Source of the DNA: Lysobacterales bacterium
Lineage (GTDB): Bacteria; Pseudomonadota; Gammaproteobacteria; Xanthomonadales; SZUA-36
Reading direction: 5' to 3'
Assembly: GCA_029859645.1 (NCBI GenBank)
Contig: JAOUCS010000003.1
Location: 25,815-89,814, forward strand
Length of the DNA stretch: 64,000 nucleotides
Part shown: positions 25,664-34,392 of the stretch, in pieces
Position numbering within the stretch: the first letter of the stretch is position 1
Layout of the letters: each line of letters begins with the position of its first letter
Translations under genes and position numbers: made by a program
Notes under the pieces: model-generated
Database searches by the model: none
The model's input: the letters and a program-made list of their open reading frames with translations, nothing else
What the model was told of the DNA's origin: nothing

Positions 25664-26938
25664 TTACGGTTGCTTGTAGACCTTGCCGTCTTTCATGACG
25701 AAGGATATATCGCTCAACAGCGAGATGTCTTCCAGCGGATTACCGTTTACTGCGACGATATCGGCGAATTTGCCCTTACTGATACTTCCCAGCTGGTCCT
25801 CCATGCCGATCAGCCTGGCGGCCGTCATGGTGGAAGACTGGATCGCTTCCATTTCAGGCATGCCGCCTTCGACCATGTAGACGAATTCGAGCGCATTGGT
25901 GCCGTGTGGTGAGACGCCCGCATCGGTGCCAAAGGCGATCGTGACGCCCCTGCCATAAGCCATTTTGAACGTTTCGTCGATCTGGGGTCCGACACTGGCG
26001 GCCTTGGGGCGCACCACGGCGGGAAAATAGTCGTCTTCTTCGGCTTTCTCGGCGACGAACCTGCCGGCCGATATGGTCGGCACGTAGTAGGTGCCGCGCT
26101 CTTTCATCAGCTTGATCACTTCATCATCCATGAAGGTGCCATGTTCGATCGATGTGACGCCGGCCGATACGGCGCGCTTCATGCCCTCGGTGCCGTGGGC
26201 ATGGGCCGCGACCGTCATGCCGTAATCGTTTGCAGCCTGCACCACGGCGTCCAGTTCGTCGGTCATGAACTGGGGGTTCTGACCGCTTTTGGCCAGGCTC
26301 AGCACGCCGCCGGTGGCGGTAATCTTGATCATATCGGCGCCGTCCTTGTAACGCTGGCGCACGGCCTGGCGGGCATCATCAGCGTTGTTCACCACGCCAT
26401 CGAGAGGCCCGGGATCTCCCATCAGATCTTTGCGGAAACCGTTGGTCGGGTCGCCGTGGCCGCCGGTGGTCGCAATGGTCTTGGCCGCCGTGAATATCCT
26501 TGGCCCGGTGGCAACTCCGCTGCTTATCGCATCGCGCAGGCTAACCGTTACATTGTATGAATCGCCGAGGTTACGCACCGTGGTGAATCCCGCCTGCAGC
26601 GTGATATTGGCGTAGTGGTTCGCGAGCAATGCGGCGTCCGCCGCGTTGTTTTGAAACCGCTTGATATAACCGTTACGCGACATCTGGCCGCTGAGGTGAA
26701 CGTGCATGTCCATCAAGCCGGGCAAACAGGTGTCCAGCTGTATCCTGTTGGAGTCATCAGGTGCATCGACGCCTGTTCCCACCGCGGCAATACGGTTGTC
26801 TTCCACCAGGATCTGCTGGTTTTCCAGTAAGCGCCCACGCTCCACGTCGACCAGGCGAGCGCACTCGAGCACGGTGATTTCGGCCTCGGCCAGGGAACAT
26901 GCAGACAACAGGAACAGCGGTATAAACAAACGTTTCAT
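25664..26938 (-). CDS. Exported imidazolonepropionase-like amidohydrolase
   Basis: 424-residue metal-dependent hydrolase of the amidohydrolase superfamily. The signal [14 protein letters not shown] ends in a lipobox-like LSAC, so it may be a lipoprotein. Metal-binding motifs are DMHVHL (HxH), the Lys-containing [23 protein letters not shown] and FGTDAG. This set matches the Xaa-Pro dipeptidase/imidazolonepropionase-like group often acting on dipeptides. It is the last gene of the long leftward run, 16 bases after a DUF819 permease, suggesting that transport and hydrolysis are linked. Confidence 0.88.
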   Translation of the reverse strand: MKRLFIPLFLLSACSLAEAEITVLECARLVDVERGRLLENQQILVEDNRIAAVGTGVDAPDDSNRIQLDTCLPGLMDMHVHLSGQMSRNGYIKRFQNNAADAALLANHYANITLQAGFTTVRNLGDSYNVTVSLRDAISSGVATGPRIFTAAKTIATTGGHGDPTNGFRKDLMGDPGPLDGVVNNADDARQAVRQRYKDGADMIKITATGGVLSLAKSGQNPQFMTDELDAVVQAANDYGMTVAAHAHGTEGMKRAVSAGVTSIEHGTFMDDEVIKLMKERGTYYVPTISAGRFVAEKAEEDDYFPAVVRPKAASVGPQIDETFKMAYGRGVTIAFGTDAGVSPHGTNALEFVYMVEGGMPEMEAIQSSTMTAARLIGMEDQLGSISKGKFADIVAVNGNPLEDISLLSDISFVMKDGKVYKQP

Positions 26939-26954
26939 TCAGAACTCCAGAAAT

Positions 26955-28175
26955 TCAGCTGACGAGTAATTGGCCCAGACGGCCGGTGAGGATAGCAAGA
27001 TAGTTGCCCAGGGCATAGCCGATCATGGCCATCAATATTGAGGCCGGCACCAGTGATTCACGGTGGTGAGCGGCCACAATCGGCGCCGATGCGGCGCCGC
27101 CGATATTGGCGGCTGACGCAATGGCGAGGGTATGCACGTCCACCCGGAACAGCCAGGCCCCGGCCAGGATAAAAATTCCGTGAATGGTGATCCAGACATA
27201 AGCCATCAACACAAAAGCACCCATGGTTTCCAGGCTGGCGTTGCTGAGATCCATGGTGGCGCCGATTCTTGCCACGTAGACATAGATGATCGCCATGGCG
27301 ATCGGATGCGCGGCCGGCAGTTTCCTGGCGGGCGTTGCCGACGCCACCAGGGCCAGCGTGGTCACCAGCAGGATTAACCAGGTGCTGGCGCTGATCACGG
27401 TGGCACCGCCAATCACCACTGGCGGCAGGACTTGCGATAACTCCAGGGAAATCCAGGTGAAGCTCAAAGCGATCAGGGCCAGGTACAGCAGGTGAATCAT
27501 GTTCGGCGCCTGCTCAGTGTTCTGGTGCGCCGCAGCTGCCTGGTCCATCAGCTCCAGGCGGTCAGCCGGAACCCGCATCCAGCGATTGAACTTTTCGGCA
27601 AAGGCTCTCGATCCCAGCAGCAGGGGCAGCCAGATCAGGTAAACCATCTGGTCCGCGGCTGCTGCCATGGTCATATCCTGGCCGCTGCCATCCAGTGCCG
27701 CATGCGCGGCCGTCATGTTACCGGTGCCGCCAATCCAGCTGCCTGCCAGGGTACCGAAGGCTTTCCAGCTGTCTTGCGGCAGAGGGAACTTCAGCGGGAA
27801 GCCCTCGGGCGTAACGATGGCCTGCCCCAGTGCATAGGCCAGGAAGCCGCCCAGCACCACGCCCACCGTGCCAATCAGCATGACAAACACCCCTTTGCCC
27901 ATGATACGAATCGCACCGACCACATCGACTTTGATCAGCATCAGGCAGATGAATATGGGCAGGCCGTATTGCCGCAGGAAATCATAGGCGGCCGATTGGT
28001 AGGGAATCAGGCCAGTGTTGGACAGCACCACGGGAGTGGCATAAATGAAGATCAGGGGTGGCAAGTAATCAAATATTTTCCAGTGGGTCTTTTTTTCCAG
28101 CCAGAACCAAAAGCTGACTACCGCGACCAGCACGGCCATGACGCCAACGGGGGAATCAATCAGTGTGTTATCCAT
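26955..28175 (-). CDS. DUF819 family integral membrane protein
   Basis: 406-residue protein with about 10-12 hydrophobic helices. It matches the DUF819 (YjcL-like) family, marked by AGSWIGGTGNMTAAHAAL in the first half and IASAANIGGAASAPIVAAHH in the second. The two glycine/alanine/asparagine-rich halves recall inverted-repeat transporters. Substrate unknown. It overlaps the BtuF-like gene by eight bases and precedes the exported amidohydrolase, so a peptide or amino-acid link is conceivable but unproven. Confidence 0.85.
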   Translation of the reverse strand: MDNTLIDSPVGVMAVLVAVVSFWFWLEKKTHWKIFDYLPPLIFIYATPVVLSNTGLIPYQSAAYDFLRQYGLPIFICLMLIKVDVVGAIRIMGKGVFVMLIGTVGVVLGGFLAYALGQAIVTPEGFPLKFPLPQDSWKAFGTLAGSWIGGTGNMTAAHAALDGSGQDMTMAAAADQMVYLIWLPLLLGSRAFAEKFNRWMRVPADRLELMDQAAAAHQNTEQAPNMIHLLYLALIALSFTWISLELSQVLPPVVIGGATVISASTWLILLVTTLALVASATPARKLPAAHPIAMAIIYVYVARIGATMDLSNASLETMGAFVLMAYVWITIHGIFILAGAWLFRVDVHTLAIASAANIGGAASAPIVAAHHRESLVPASILMAMIGYALGNYLAILTGRLGQLLVS

Positions 28176-29073
28176 TGTTTTTCTGCTCGCGTAATTGCTG
28201 CAACAGCTTACAGGCCAACTCCAGCGAGTCCAAGAACCGTGGAGAGGCCCGGCTGACCGGGTCGGCCGGCAACAGGTACAGCGCCCGGTGTTTCACTGCT
28301 TTCATGGCCGGCCACTCCTGCCAGGTGTCCAGCGGATCGGCGGAGTTTTCCTCCCGCGCGGGAGCAAATATGGCATCAGGGTCGGCAATAATCACCGACT
28401 CGTAACTGACCTGAAATGCCAGGCCTGGTTCATCACTGAAGATATTCTCTCCTCCGCAAAGGCTGAGCCCCCTGCTGATCATCTGATCCCCATTGATCGT
28501 GAACAGCGGTTTCGCGCCTACCTGGTAGAAGTAGTCGAGAGAGGGTTCATTTGCGTAAAGACTGGACAGCTTTTCCAGCCGCTGACGAATTTCATTAGCC
28601 CGGGTGCTCGCCTGATCGGCGTGGCCGGTCAGAGCGCCTACCGCTTCGAGTATGCCCGCGATTTCCCCGGGTTCGCTGATCTCGACAGACCAGACCGGCA
28701 CGCCCAGCGCACGCAGTTGTGAAATCGCTGCCTGCGGATTACCCGAGTGCCAGGCGATCACCAGGTCAGGCTGCAATGCCACCACCCGCTCTACGTCGAT
28801 GCGGAACGCATCACCAATACGGGGAACGGCCTTGGCCGCTTCCGGATAATCGCTGTACTCCACTGTTGCGATCAGCCGTTCACCCGCCCCTGCCGCATAG
28901 ACGATTTCGGCCAGGTGGGGTGACAGTGTAACGATCCGCGCGGCATCTCCATCGAACGCGAAAGACGTTCCATCAGCCTGTTGCAGCTGGGTTTTCCCGG
29001 CCATGACGGGTGCTGCCAGAAAGGAACCGGCCAGGATGCACAGGCTCAGCCGGCGTGTAAGGGTCGAAGGCAA
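28168..29073 (-). CDS. BtuF-like periplasmic cobalamin/metallophore-binding protein
   Basis: 301-residue ABC-type helical-backbone binding protein. The signal peptide ends near APVMAGK. The two lobes carry RIVTLSPHLAEIVYAAGAGERL, RIGDAFRIDVERVVALQPDLVIAW and a second lobe with ISRGLSLCGGENIF and FAPAREENSADPLDTWQEWPAM. The start is a TTG at 29073, two bases after the AmpE-like stop; no ATG is near. The partner permease and ATPase (BtuCD) are not in the window. It could bind vitamin B12 or another iron chelate. Confidence 0.82.
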   Translation of the reverse strand: MPSTLTRRLSLCILAGSFLAAPVMAGKTQLQQADGTSFAFDGDAARIVTLSPHLAEIVYAAGAGERLIATVEYSDYPEAAKAVPRIGDAFRIDVERVVALQPDLVIAWHSGNPQAAISQLRALGVPVWSVEISEPGEIAGILEAVGALTGHADQASTRANEIRQRLEKLSSLYANEPSLDYFYQVGAKPLFTINGDQMISRGLSLCGGENIFSDEPGLAFQVSYESVIIADPDAIFAPAREENSADPLDTWQEWPAMKAVKHRALYLLPADPVSRASPRFLDSLELACKLLQQLREQKNNG

Positions 29074-29075
29074 AA

Positions 29076-29957
29076 TCAGACGATGACGCCGATCAGCAGG
29101 AGCAGTGCCAGCACCGTCAGCCAGACACCCAGGATGCGCCAGGTCAAGTCCATGGCCTGCTGCAGGCAGATCATCGGACCCTGAATCTGGTCGGCATAAC
29201 CGTCGCGTGCGGCATGGCCGGTCAGGACGATGCAGCGGGCACTGGCCAGCAGGAACCCATTGTTTCCTTCGAACAGTCCATGTCCCTGTTCGTCGTGATA
29301 TTGCTTCCAGGCGCTGAAGACCGAGTCGAAGTCCGTGGCAACGGCGAGCGACAGGGTCATCAATTGCGCGGCCGGCCAGTCCATGATTTGCTGCAGGCGG
29401 GTAAACAGGCCTTGTTGGTCATCACTCAGATTGTGATCTTCACGCACCAGCCAATCGACAATCCGATAAAGGAATGCGCCGACGATCCCGAGTACTGCGA
29501 ACCAGAAAATGATGCCAAACCAGCGGCGCAGGCCTTCGTGGAACACCGCTTCCACGGCGGCGGTTCTCGCTTCGTCACTGTCACCGGGCACCGGTCTGCG
29601 TAACAGGCTCTCCAGCGCCTGCTCACGATCTTCCTCGGTGTCGGCTTCGATAATAGTTCCGACATCGGTATCCAGATCCCTCGGACCGAACGAGTAAATC
29701 AGCACGACGAGGGCCAGCAGGAATGCACCGGTTGAACCCAGGGCGGAAACCAGAACCTGGTTGAGTAACAGCAGCAGGATCAGCGGCACGGCGCCGATCA
29801 CCAGGAAGCCGAGAGCATCCTGCCAGAACGGCAGTCTGCCAAATGCATCGTTGCTGAAATCCACCCAGGTAGTCAGCCATTGGCGTTTTCTGAAACGGCC
29901 CAGTTCGCGCACGAAATGGCAAAGTCCAAAAGCTAAAAGAATCTCGATAATGGTCAT
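29076..29957 (-). CDS. ampE: AmpE-like inner-membrane protein
   Basis: 293-residue membrane protein with about four helices. The motif pattern HFVRELGRFRKRQWL, EAVFHEGLRRWFGIIFWFAVLGIVGAFLYRIVDW (read here in two parts: a conserved lead into FGIIFWF and a helix ending LYR) and a C-terminal helix fits AmpE, a CobD/CbiB-clan protein associated with beta-lactamase induction. AmpD is not seen nearby. It lies four bases after nudC and two before the BtuF-like gene. The CobD fold and the BtuF neighbour could suggest cobamide chemistry, but the AmpE-like helix motif is the better fit. Confidence 0.75.
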   Translation of the reverse strand: MTIIEILLAFGLCHFVRELGRFRKRQWLTTWVDFSNDAFGRLPFWQDALGFLVIGAVPLILLLLLNQVLVSALGSTGAFLLALVVLIYSFGPRDLDTDVGTIIEADTEEDREQALESLLRRPVPGDSDEARTAAVEAVFHEGLRRWFGIIFWFAVLGIVGAFLYRIVDWLVREDHNLSDDQQGLFTRLQQIMDWPAAQLMTLSLAVATDFDSVFSAWKQYHDEQGHGLFEGNNGFLLASARCIVLTGHAARDGYADQIQGPMICLQQAMDLTWRILGVWLTVLALLLLIGVIV

Positions 29958-29961
29958 AGGG

Positions 29962-30972
29962 CTATTTTATGCCTTTGCGGCTCAGCCAGCTACCCGCATT
30001 GCGGACTTGCGTGTCCAGGTCTTCCCCGCACTGTTGTTTGTACCAGTCGGCAATGAGCCGGAATGCAATTGAAACGGGTGGCGGCAGGCGGACCTCATCC
30101 TGGGCGACAGCGGTGTTGAGCTCGTCGACAGAGAACCAGCGAACTTCCTCCATTTCCTCCGTTGCGCCACACTGCCGACTTTCCGCCTCGGCATGAAATC
30201 CGCACATGGCAGAAGCAGGAAACGGCCACGGCTGCGAAGATACGTAGCGTATCCCCTTCAGTTTCACCTGGGCTTCTTCGAAAACCTCGCGCACCAGTGC
30301 GTCCTCCAGGCTTTCTCCGGGTTCGACAAATCCCGCCAGCGTGGAGAATCGTTTTTCCGGCCAGTTTGCGTTCCGCCCCAGCAGGCAGGCGTTTTCATGA
30401 GTGACCAGCACGATGATGGCCGGGTCGATCCGCGGAAAGGATTGTCGCCCGCATTCTTCGTTGTTGCAGACCAGTTTATGGCCGGACGATTCCAGCCGGT
30501 TGGCGCTGCCGCAGATGCCGCAGAAGGCATGCCGGTACTGCCAGTAATGCAGGGCTTTCGCATACGCCAGCACGCCGGCGTGCTTGGCATCCATGTCAAC
30601 GGATGCCAGGCGCAGGTCGAGAAAGCTGGCCTGCGGATGGGTTGCGAGAATATCCTCCTGTTGCCGGTCGTTGACCGACACCGCGAAAAAGTACCGTTTG
30701 CCGTCTGTGCCAAGCAATGTCGGCACCTGGATGCTGTCGGGCTGTTGCAGTTCGTCCGGCTTCAGGTATACCGCAACCTGGCCGCTGTCACTGTTGGCCA
30801 GTAAACTGCGATTGCGCCAGAGCGGCACAAATCGCGCGCTGTCCGACGACAACGCCTGGTCCACCCATTCGCTGTCGTCACGGTACTCAACCAGCCGATC
30901 CAGCCGGACCGAGGCGAACACATTTCGCCGGGATCGGGTGATCCGGTCGATACTCAGATCCGGCAGCGACAC
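29962..30972 (-). CDS. nudC: NAD(+) diphosphatase NudC
   Basis: 336-residue Nudix hydrolase that cleaves NAD(H) to NMN and AMP and can remove NAD caps from RNA. It has a zinc ribbon of four Cys (CGICG ... CNNEECG), the Nudix box GFVEPGESLEDALVREVFEE, and the NudC-specific SQPWPFP motif after it. The start codon is GTG at 30972, three bases after erpA. The N-terminal 100 residues are the usual variable domain. Confidence 0.95.
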   Translation of the reverse strand: MSLPDLSIDRITRSRRNVFASVRLDRLVEYRDDSEWVDQALSSDSARFVPLWRNRSLLANSDSGQVAVYLKPDELQQPDSIQVPTLLGTDGKRYFFAVSVNDRQQEDILATHPQASFLDLRLASVDMDAKHAGVLAYAKALHYWQYRHAFCGICGSANRLESSGHKLVCNNEECGRQSFPRIDPAIIVLVTHENACLLGRNANWPEKRFSTLAGFVEPGESLEDALVREVFEEAQVKLKGIRYVSSQPWPFPASAMCGFHAEAESRQCGATEEMEEVRWFSVDELNTAVAQDEVRLPPPVSIAFRLIADWYKQQCGEDLDTQVRNAGSWLSRKGIK

Positions 30973-30975
30973 CGG

Positions 30976-31347
30976 CTAGACGGAAAACGATGAGCCGCAG
31001 CCGCAGGTCGTGCTGGCGTTCGGGTTACGGATGACGAACTGGGCGCCCTGCAGGCTTTCCGAGTAATCGACTTCCGCTCCCATCAGGTACTGGAAGCTGA
31101 GTGGATCGACCAGCAGAGTCACTCCGTCATTGCTGACCGCAATGTCGTCTTCCGCCTGTTCTTCATCGAAAGAGAAGCCGTACTGAAAACCGGAGCAGCC
31201 GCCACCCGAGATGTAAACACGAAGTTTCAGTCCGGGATTACGCTCTTCCAGGATCAATTCCTGCACTTTGCGCGCTGCGGCATCGGTGAAAACGATGCCG
31301 GGCATTGCGCTGCCGCCGTCTGTCATGATGTTAATCTGGCTATTCAT
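30976..31347 (-). CDS. erpA: Iron-sulfur cluster insertion protein ErpA
   Basis: A-type carrier of 123 residues that delivers [Fe-S] clusters to apoproteins. The three conserved cysteines are present in [12 protein letters not shown] and [11 protein letters not shown]. The ATG at 31347 gives the usual length; the TTG at 31383 would overlap the preceding gene. It lies between DUF6776 and nudC in a tightly spaced leftward unit. Confidence 0.95.
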   Translation of the reverse strand: MNSQINIMTDGGSAMPGIVFTDAAARKVQELILEERNPGLKLRVYISGGGCSGFQYGFSFDEEQAEDDIAVSNDGVTLLVDPLSFQYLMGAEVDYSESLQGAQFVIRNPNASTTCGCGSSFSV

Positions 31348-31379
31348 ACCACCCACTATGGTGCTATTTCGGTCTGAAT

Positions 31380-32084
31380 TCAATCGCCCAGCAAACTGGC
31401 CCAGTCGAAACTACGGATGACCGGTTTCCTCTGATTCTTCGATTCAAGCGTGAGCAACAGGCGGGTAGGGTGGAAGCGATCCGGCAAAGTCACGTATCCC
31501 TGCAATTGCTGAAAGTATTTGAACCGGAAACCCGGTTCCGGCGTTTCACCGTCACTGATTTGTGCCCAGTGCAAGGTGACAGGCCGATTGTCCAGCGTTC
31601 CTTCGATATCAATCCGGACTTTTCCGGTAACGATCGAGGCGCGCTGAATATTCTGGATCAGCGTCAACATGAACCGGAACACCTGGCTGGATTCCGTCGG
31701 GATCAGCTCGGCTCGATACACGTCCAGCCCGCCCTGCGCGCTGCCCGAGCCGGCCAGTCTGCGATAGAACTCCAACTCCGCCTGGAGCCTCCCCAGTTTC
31801 GCCTGGCGCGCACTTTCGTCCTCTTGCAGAATCCGGTTGGCCCGGCGCAAAACATCCGCTTCTTTTTCCACCACGGCCTGCCTGGCCTGCAAGCGTTCCA
31901 GCCGGCCTTTCATGGCGTTGATTTCAACAGCAGCAAGATCGAGATTTCTCTGCAGTTCCTCCGCTTCGGGGGTCATTCTGTTCGCCGCCAGTTGCCAGAC
32001 CACGAACAATAGCGTCGCCGCCACGGCAATGGTCAGCAACAGCGCTTCGGGAAAGCCTTTTAATTTTGAAATACGTTTTCGCAT
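31380..32084 (-). CDS. DUF6776 family membrane-anchored coiled-coil protein
   Basis: 234 residues: one transmembrane helix near the N-terminus ([19 protein letters not shown]), a coiled coil of about 60 residues ([20 protein letters not shown] onward) and a beta-rich C-terminal domain. This is the DUF6776 layout seen upstream of erpA in other gammaproteobacteria. Function unknown. A terminator-like hairpin lies immediately before its start and no ribosome site can be seen between the two. Confidence 0.82.
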   Translation of the reverse strand: MRKRISKLKGFPEALLLTIAVAATLLFVVWQLAANRMTPEAEELQRNLDLAAVEINAMKGRLERLQARQAVVEKEADVLRRANRILQEDESARQAKLGRLQAELEFYRRLAGSGSAQGGLDVYRAELIPTESSQVFRFMLTLIQNIQRASIVTGKVRIDIEGTLDNRPVTLHWAQISDGETPEPGFRFKYFQQLQGYVTLPDRFHPTRLLLTLESKNQRKPVIRSFDWASLLGD

Positions 32085-32089
32085 ATGAC

Positions 32090-32111
32090 AAAAAAGCGGC
32101 CGAAGCCGCTT
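32090..32111 (-). terminator. Terminator or attenuator just before the DUF6776 start
   Basis: Read leftward, AAGCGGC-TTCG-GCCGCTT is a perfect seven-base stem with a stable TTCG loop, followed by a T-run that ends six bases before the ATG at 32084. It can terminate transcripts from cysQ. Because a promoter-like pair lies upstream of it (32185-32214), it may also attenuate the erpA unit. Confidence 0.75.
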
Positions 32112-32184
32112 ATTCCCTGCACGTTCTGATTATTATTCGAAAATTATTTTTATCGTTATTTGGCAAGACCCCAGAACTGCGAAC

Positions 32185-32214
32185 GTTATACAGCGTGTCG
32201 GGTGATCACGTCAA
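32185..32214 (-). promoter_or_regulatory. Probable promoter for DUF6776-erpA-nudC
   Basis: Leftward -35 TTGACG (32214-32209, overlapping the cysQ stop) and -10 TATAAC (32190-32185) with 18 bases between them, both good sigma-70 matches. Transcription would begin near 32178 and cross the hairpin at 32090-32111 before reaching the gene. Confidence 0.55.
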
Positions 32215-33038
32215 GACATGGTTACAGTTTTGTAATCTTTGAACACTTCCAGCCAATCCCGGTCATCATTCGCAATGACCAGAAACTCAGGATTCAGGAG
32301 CGATTTTTTGGTGTTATACCTGAGGGATTTGCCGTCGAGTTTCACTATTTTGCCACCGGCCGCCAGCACTACTGCATGGGCAGCCGCGGTATCCCACTCG
32401 GAAGTGGGTCCCAGGCGCGGATAGAAGTCTGCTTTTCCCTCGGCCACCAGGCAGAATTTAAGGGAACTGCCCATGCTGACCAATTCATAGTCGCCAATTT
32501 TTGCCAGGTACTCCATCAATCGAGGGTTCGCATGCGAACGGCTGCCCACGACTACCAACGGGTCGGCACATGGCGTGCGGACACTGATGTGCTGCATGCT
32601 GCCATCGGCTGCGTGCTTGCTGGCCCATTTACCGACCAGGCCTGTATAAGTCACACCAGTGACCGGTACATGGACCACACCGAGTACCGGCTCATGAAAA
32701 CGGATCAGGGCTATATTGACAGTGAACTCGCCGTTTCGATTGATGAATTCCTTGGTGCCATCCAGCGGGTCTACCAGCCAATACTGGAACCAGTCCGCGC
32801 GGGTGTTGTAGTCCATGTCGGAGGATTCCTCGGAAAGCACCGGTATGTCAGGTGTCAATTTCGCCAGCGCATCACAGATGATCCGGTGACTGGCGAGATC
32901 GGCCTGGGTCAATGGCGATTCGTCTGCTTTCTGGACAACTTCGAAATTTCTGCCGTAAACCTCGAGGATGGCTTTTCCCGCATCGACTGCGATCTCGGCG
33001 ATGGCTTCGGCAAATACGCCCAGGTCACTTTCCGTCAT
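32211..33038 (-). CDS. cysQ: 3'(2'),5'-bisphosphate nucleotidase CysQ
   Basis: 275-residue phosphatase of the inositol monophosphatase superfamily. Metal-binding signatures are VLSEESSDMD, WLVDPLDGTKEFINRNGEF and a C-terminal TSEWDTAAAHAVVLAAGG. The TKEFI stretch is typical of CysQ, which removes the 3'-phosphate from PAP left by sulfate assimilation. The start overlaps the end of nudE by 14 bases, so they are expressed together. Confidence 0.93.
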   Translation of the reverse strand: MTESDLGVFAEAIAEIAVDAGKAILEVYGRNFEVVQKADESPLTQADLASHRIICDALAKLTPDIPVLSEESSDMDYNTRADWFQYWLVDPLDGTKEFINRNGEFTVNIALIRFHEPVLGVVHVPVTGVTYTGLVGKWASKHAADGSMQHISVRTPCADPLVVVGSRSHANPRLMEYLAKIGDYELVSMGSSLKFCLVAEGKADFYPRLGPTSEWDTAAAHAVVLAAGGKIVKLDGKSLRYNTKKSLLNPEFLVIANDDRDWLEVFKDYKTVTMS

Positions 33039-33597
33039 ATTCTGTCTCCTTCCTTAGATAGTCTCTTGCAATGTACAGCGCGGCAATGGTTCGGCCTTCC
33101 GTGCAGTCGGGCCTGTCGATCAGCGAGTGCAGATCATCAATTGGCCACGGCACAACTTCCAGTTCTTCAGGCTCGTCGCCTTCCAGTTTTTCGGGGTAAA
33201 GGTCTCGCGCCAGCACGATGTGGGTCACATGCGTCATGTAGCCGGGCGCGAGGCTAAGCTGGGTCAATTCTTCCAACCGCCTGGCGCCATAACCGATTTC
33301 TTCCTTCATTTCCCGCTGGGCCGCGTCGAGGATGGACTCATCCTGTTCAAGCCTGCCCTTCGGCAGCCCGACTTCGTAGTGATGCAGGCCCGCGGCATAC
33401 TCGCGAGCCAGCAATACCGTGTTTTCATCGAGCATGGGCACGATGATGACGGCGCCCAGGCCATGGGTTTTCATCCGGTAGTATTTTCGCCGTTGGCCAT
33501 TGGAAAATTCCAGGTCAAGTTGCTCTACCTGGTACATTTTTTTGTCGGTACGATCCTGCCGCGAATGGATCTGGGGCAGCTGCTTGTCAGCTTTCAT
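33025..33597 (-). CDS. nudE: ADP compounds hydrolase NudE
   Basis: 190-residue Nudix hydrolase cleaving ADP-ribose, NADH and related dinucleotides. The Nudix box is GLPKGRLEQDESILDAAQRE followed by MKEEIGYGA, and the domain opening (AVIIVPMLDENTVLLAREY) is typical of NudE. It overlaps both neighbours, by 11 bases with the histidinol-phosphatase-like gene and by 14 with cysQ; the nudE-cysQ pairing is common in gammaproteobacteria. Confidence 0.92.
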   Translation of the reverse strand: MKADKQLPQIHSRQDRTDKKMYQVEQLDLEFSNGQRRKYYRMKTHGLGAVIIVPMLDENTVLLAREYAAGLHHYEVGLPKGRLEQDESILDAAQREMKEEIGYGARRLEELTQLSLAPGYMTHVTHIVLARDLYPEKLEGDEPEELEVVPWPIDDLHSLIDRPDCTEGRTIAALYIARDYLRKETEYDGK

Positions 33598-34354
33598 TCA
33601 GGGTATCCAGTAACAGGGGGTGCAACGCCGGTGTCGATGCGAGCACCGAGGTCGTATCCAGGTCGGGTTGTCGGCCCTGCAGGTCAGTAAACACGCCGCC
33701 CGCCTCTGTTACGATGACACTCAGCGCAGCAATATCCAAAATATTGACATCTGATTCGATCACTGCGTCCAGTTGCCCGGCTGCCAGGCGGTGGTAATGG
33801 TAATAGTCACCATAGCCGCGGGTTCGGTTAACCTGCGCCAGGATTTGTCCCAGCCGGGCCCATTGAGGTGAAGCGGCCATCGATTGCAGGTTGCCGGTTG
33901 AAACAGAGGCCTGTCGCATCCCGGATACCTGGCTGACATGAACAGGCGCGTCATTCAGTTTGCAGCCTGCACCGCTGGCTGCCCAGGCCACTTCGCCTGC
34001 GGCGGGTGCCGAAGAAACTCCCAGGATCAGGCGGCCTTCGCGCATCAGTGCGATTTGGGTCGAAAACATGCCATAACCCCCCACGAAACTCTTGGTTCCG
34101 TCAATGGGGTCAACCAACCACAGAAACTCGGCATTCTCCTGCTCTTTGCCGCCCTCTTCGCCGAAAAAACCGTGGTCGGGAAAATCTCCCAACAGGATTT
34201 CACGGATAATCTCCTCGGCCCTGCGGTCGGCAACGGTGACCGGAGTCTGGTCTGCTTTCAGTTCAACCTCGAAATCACCGCGGTAATAGCGCATGATTTC
34301 GTCAGCGGCAGCGTGAGCGGCAGCCAGGGCGGATTTCAGGTAGGGGCTCATCAT
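33587..34354 (-). CDS. Inositol monophosphatase-family phosphatase (HisN-like)
   Basis: 255-residue paralog of CysQ within the same superfamily, with metal sites GFFGEEGG, WLVDPIDGTKSFVGGYGMF and DVNILDIAALSVIVTEAGG. The TKSFVGG form is closer to histidinol-phosphate phosphatase (HisN) than to CysQ, but the substrate is not certain. It heads the leftward unit with nudE and cysQ and overlaps nudE by 11 bases. Two adjacent ATGs (34354 and 34351) are possible starts. Confidence 0.85.
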   Translation of the reverse strand: MMSPYLKSALAAAHAAADEIMRYYRGDFEVELKADQTPVTVADRRAEEIIREILLGDFPDHGFFGEEGGKEQENAEFLWLVDPIDGTKSFVGGYGMFSTQIALMREGRLILGVSSAPAAGEVAWAASGAGCKLNDAPVHVSQVSGMRQASVSTGNLQSMAASPQWARLGQILAQVNRTRGYGDYYHYHRLAAGQLDAVIESDVNILDIAALSVIVTEAGGVFTDLQGRQPDLDTTSVLASTPALHPLLLDTLNES

Positions 34355-34392
34355 TTTTTGCAGCTTTACGAAAGATAGGGAATGATATCAAA

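Noticed and set aside
32160..33257. Long plus-strand frame of 365 codons across cysQ and nudE
   Set aside because: It is the antisense shadow of two overlapping enzymes with intact motifs.
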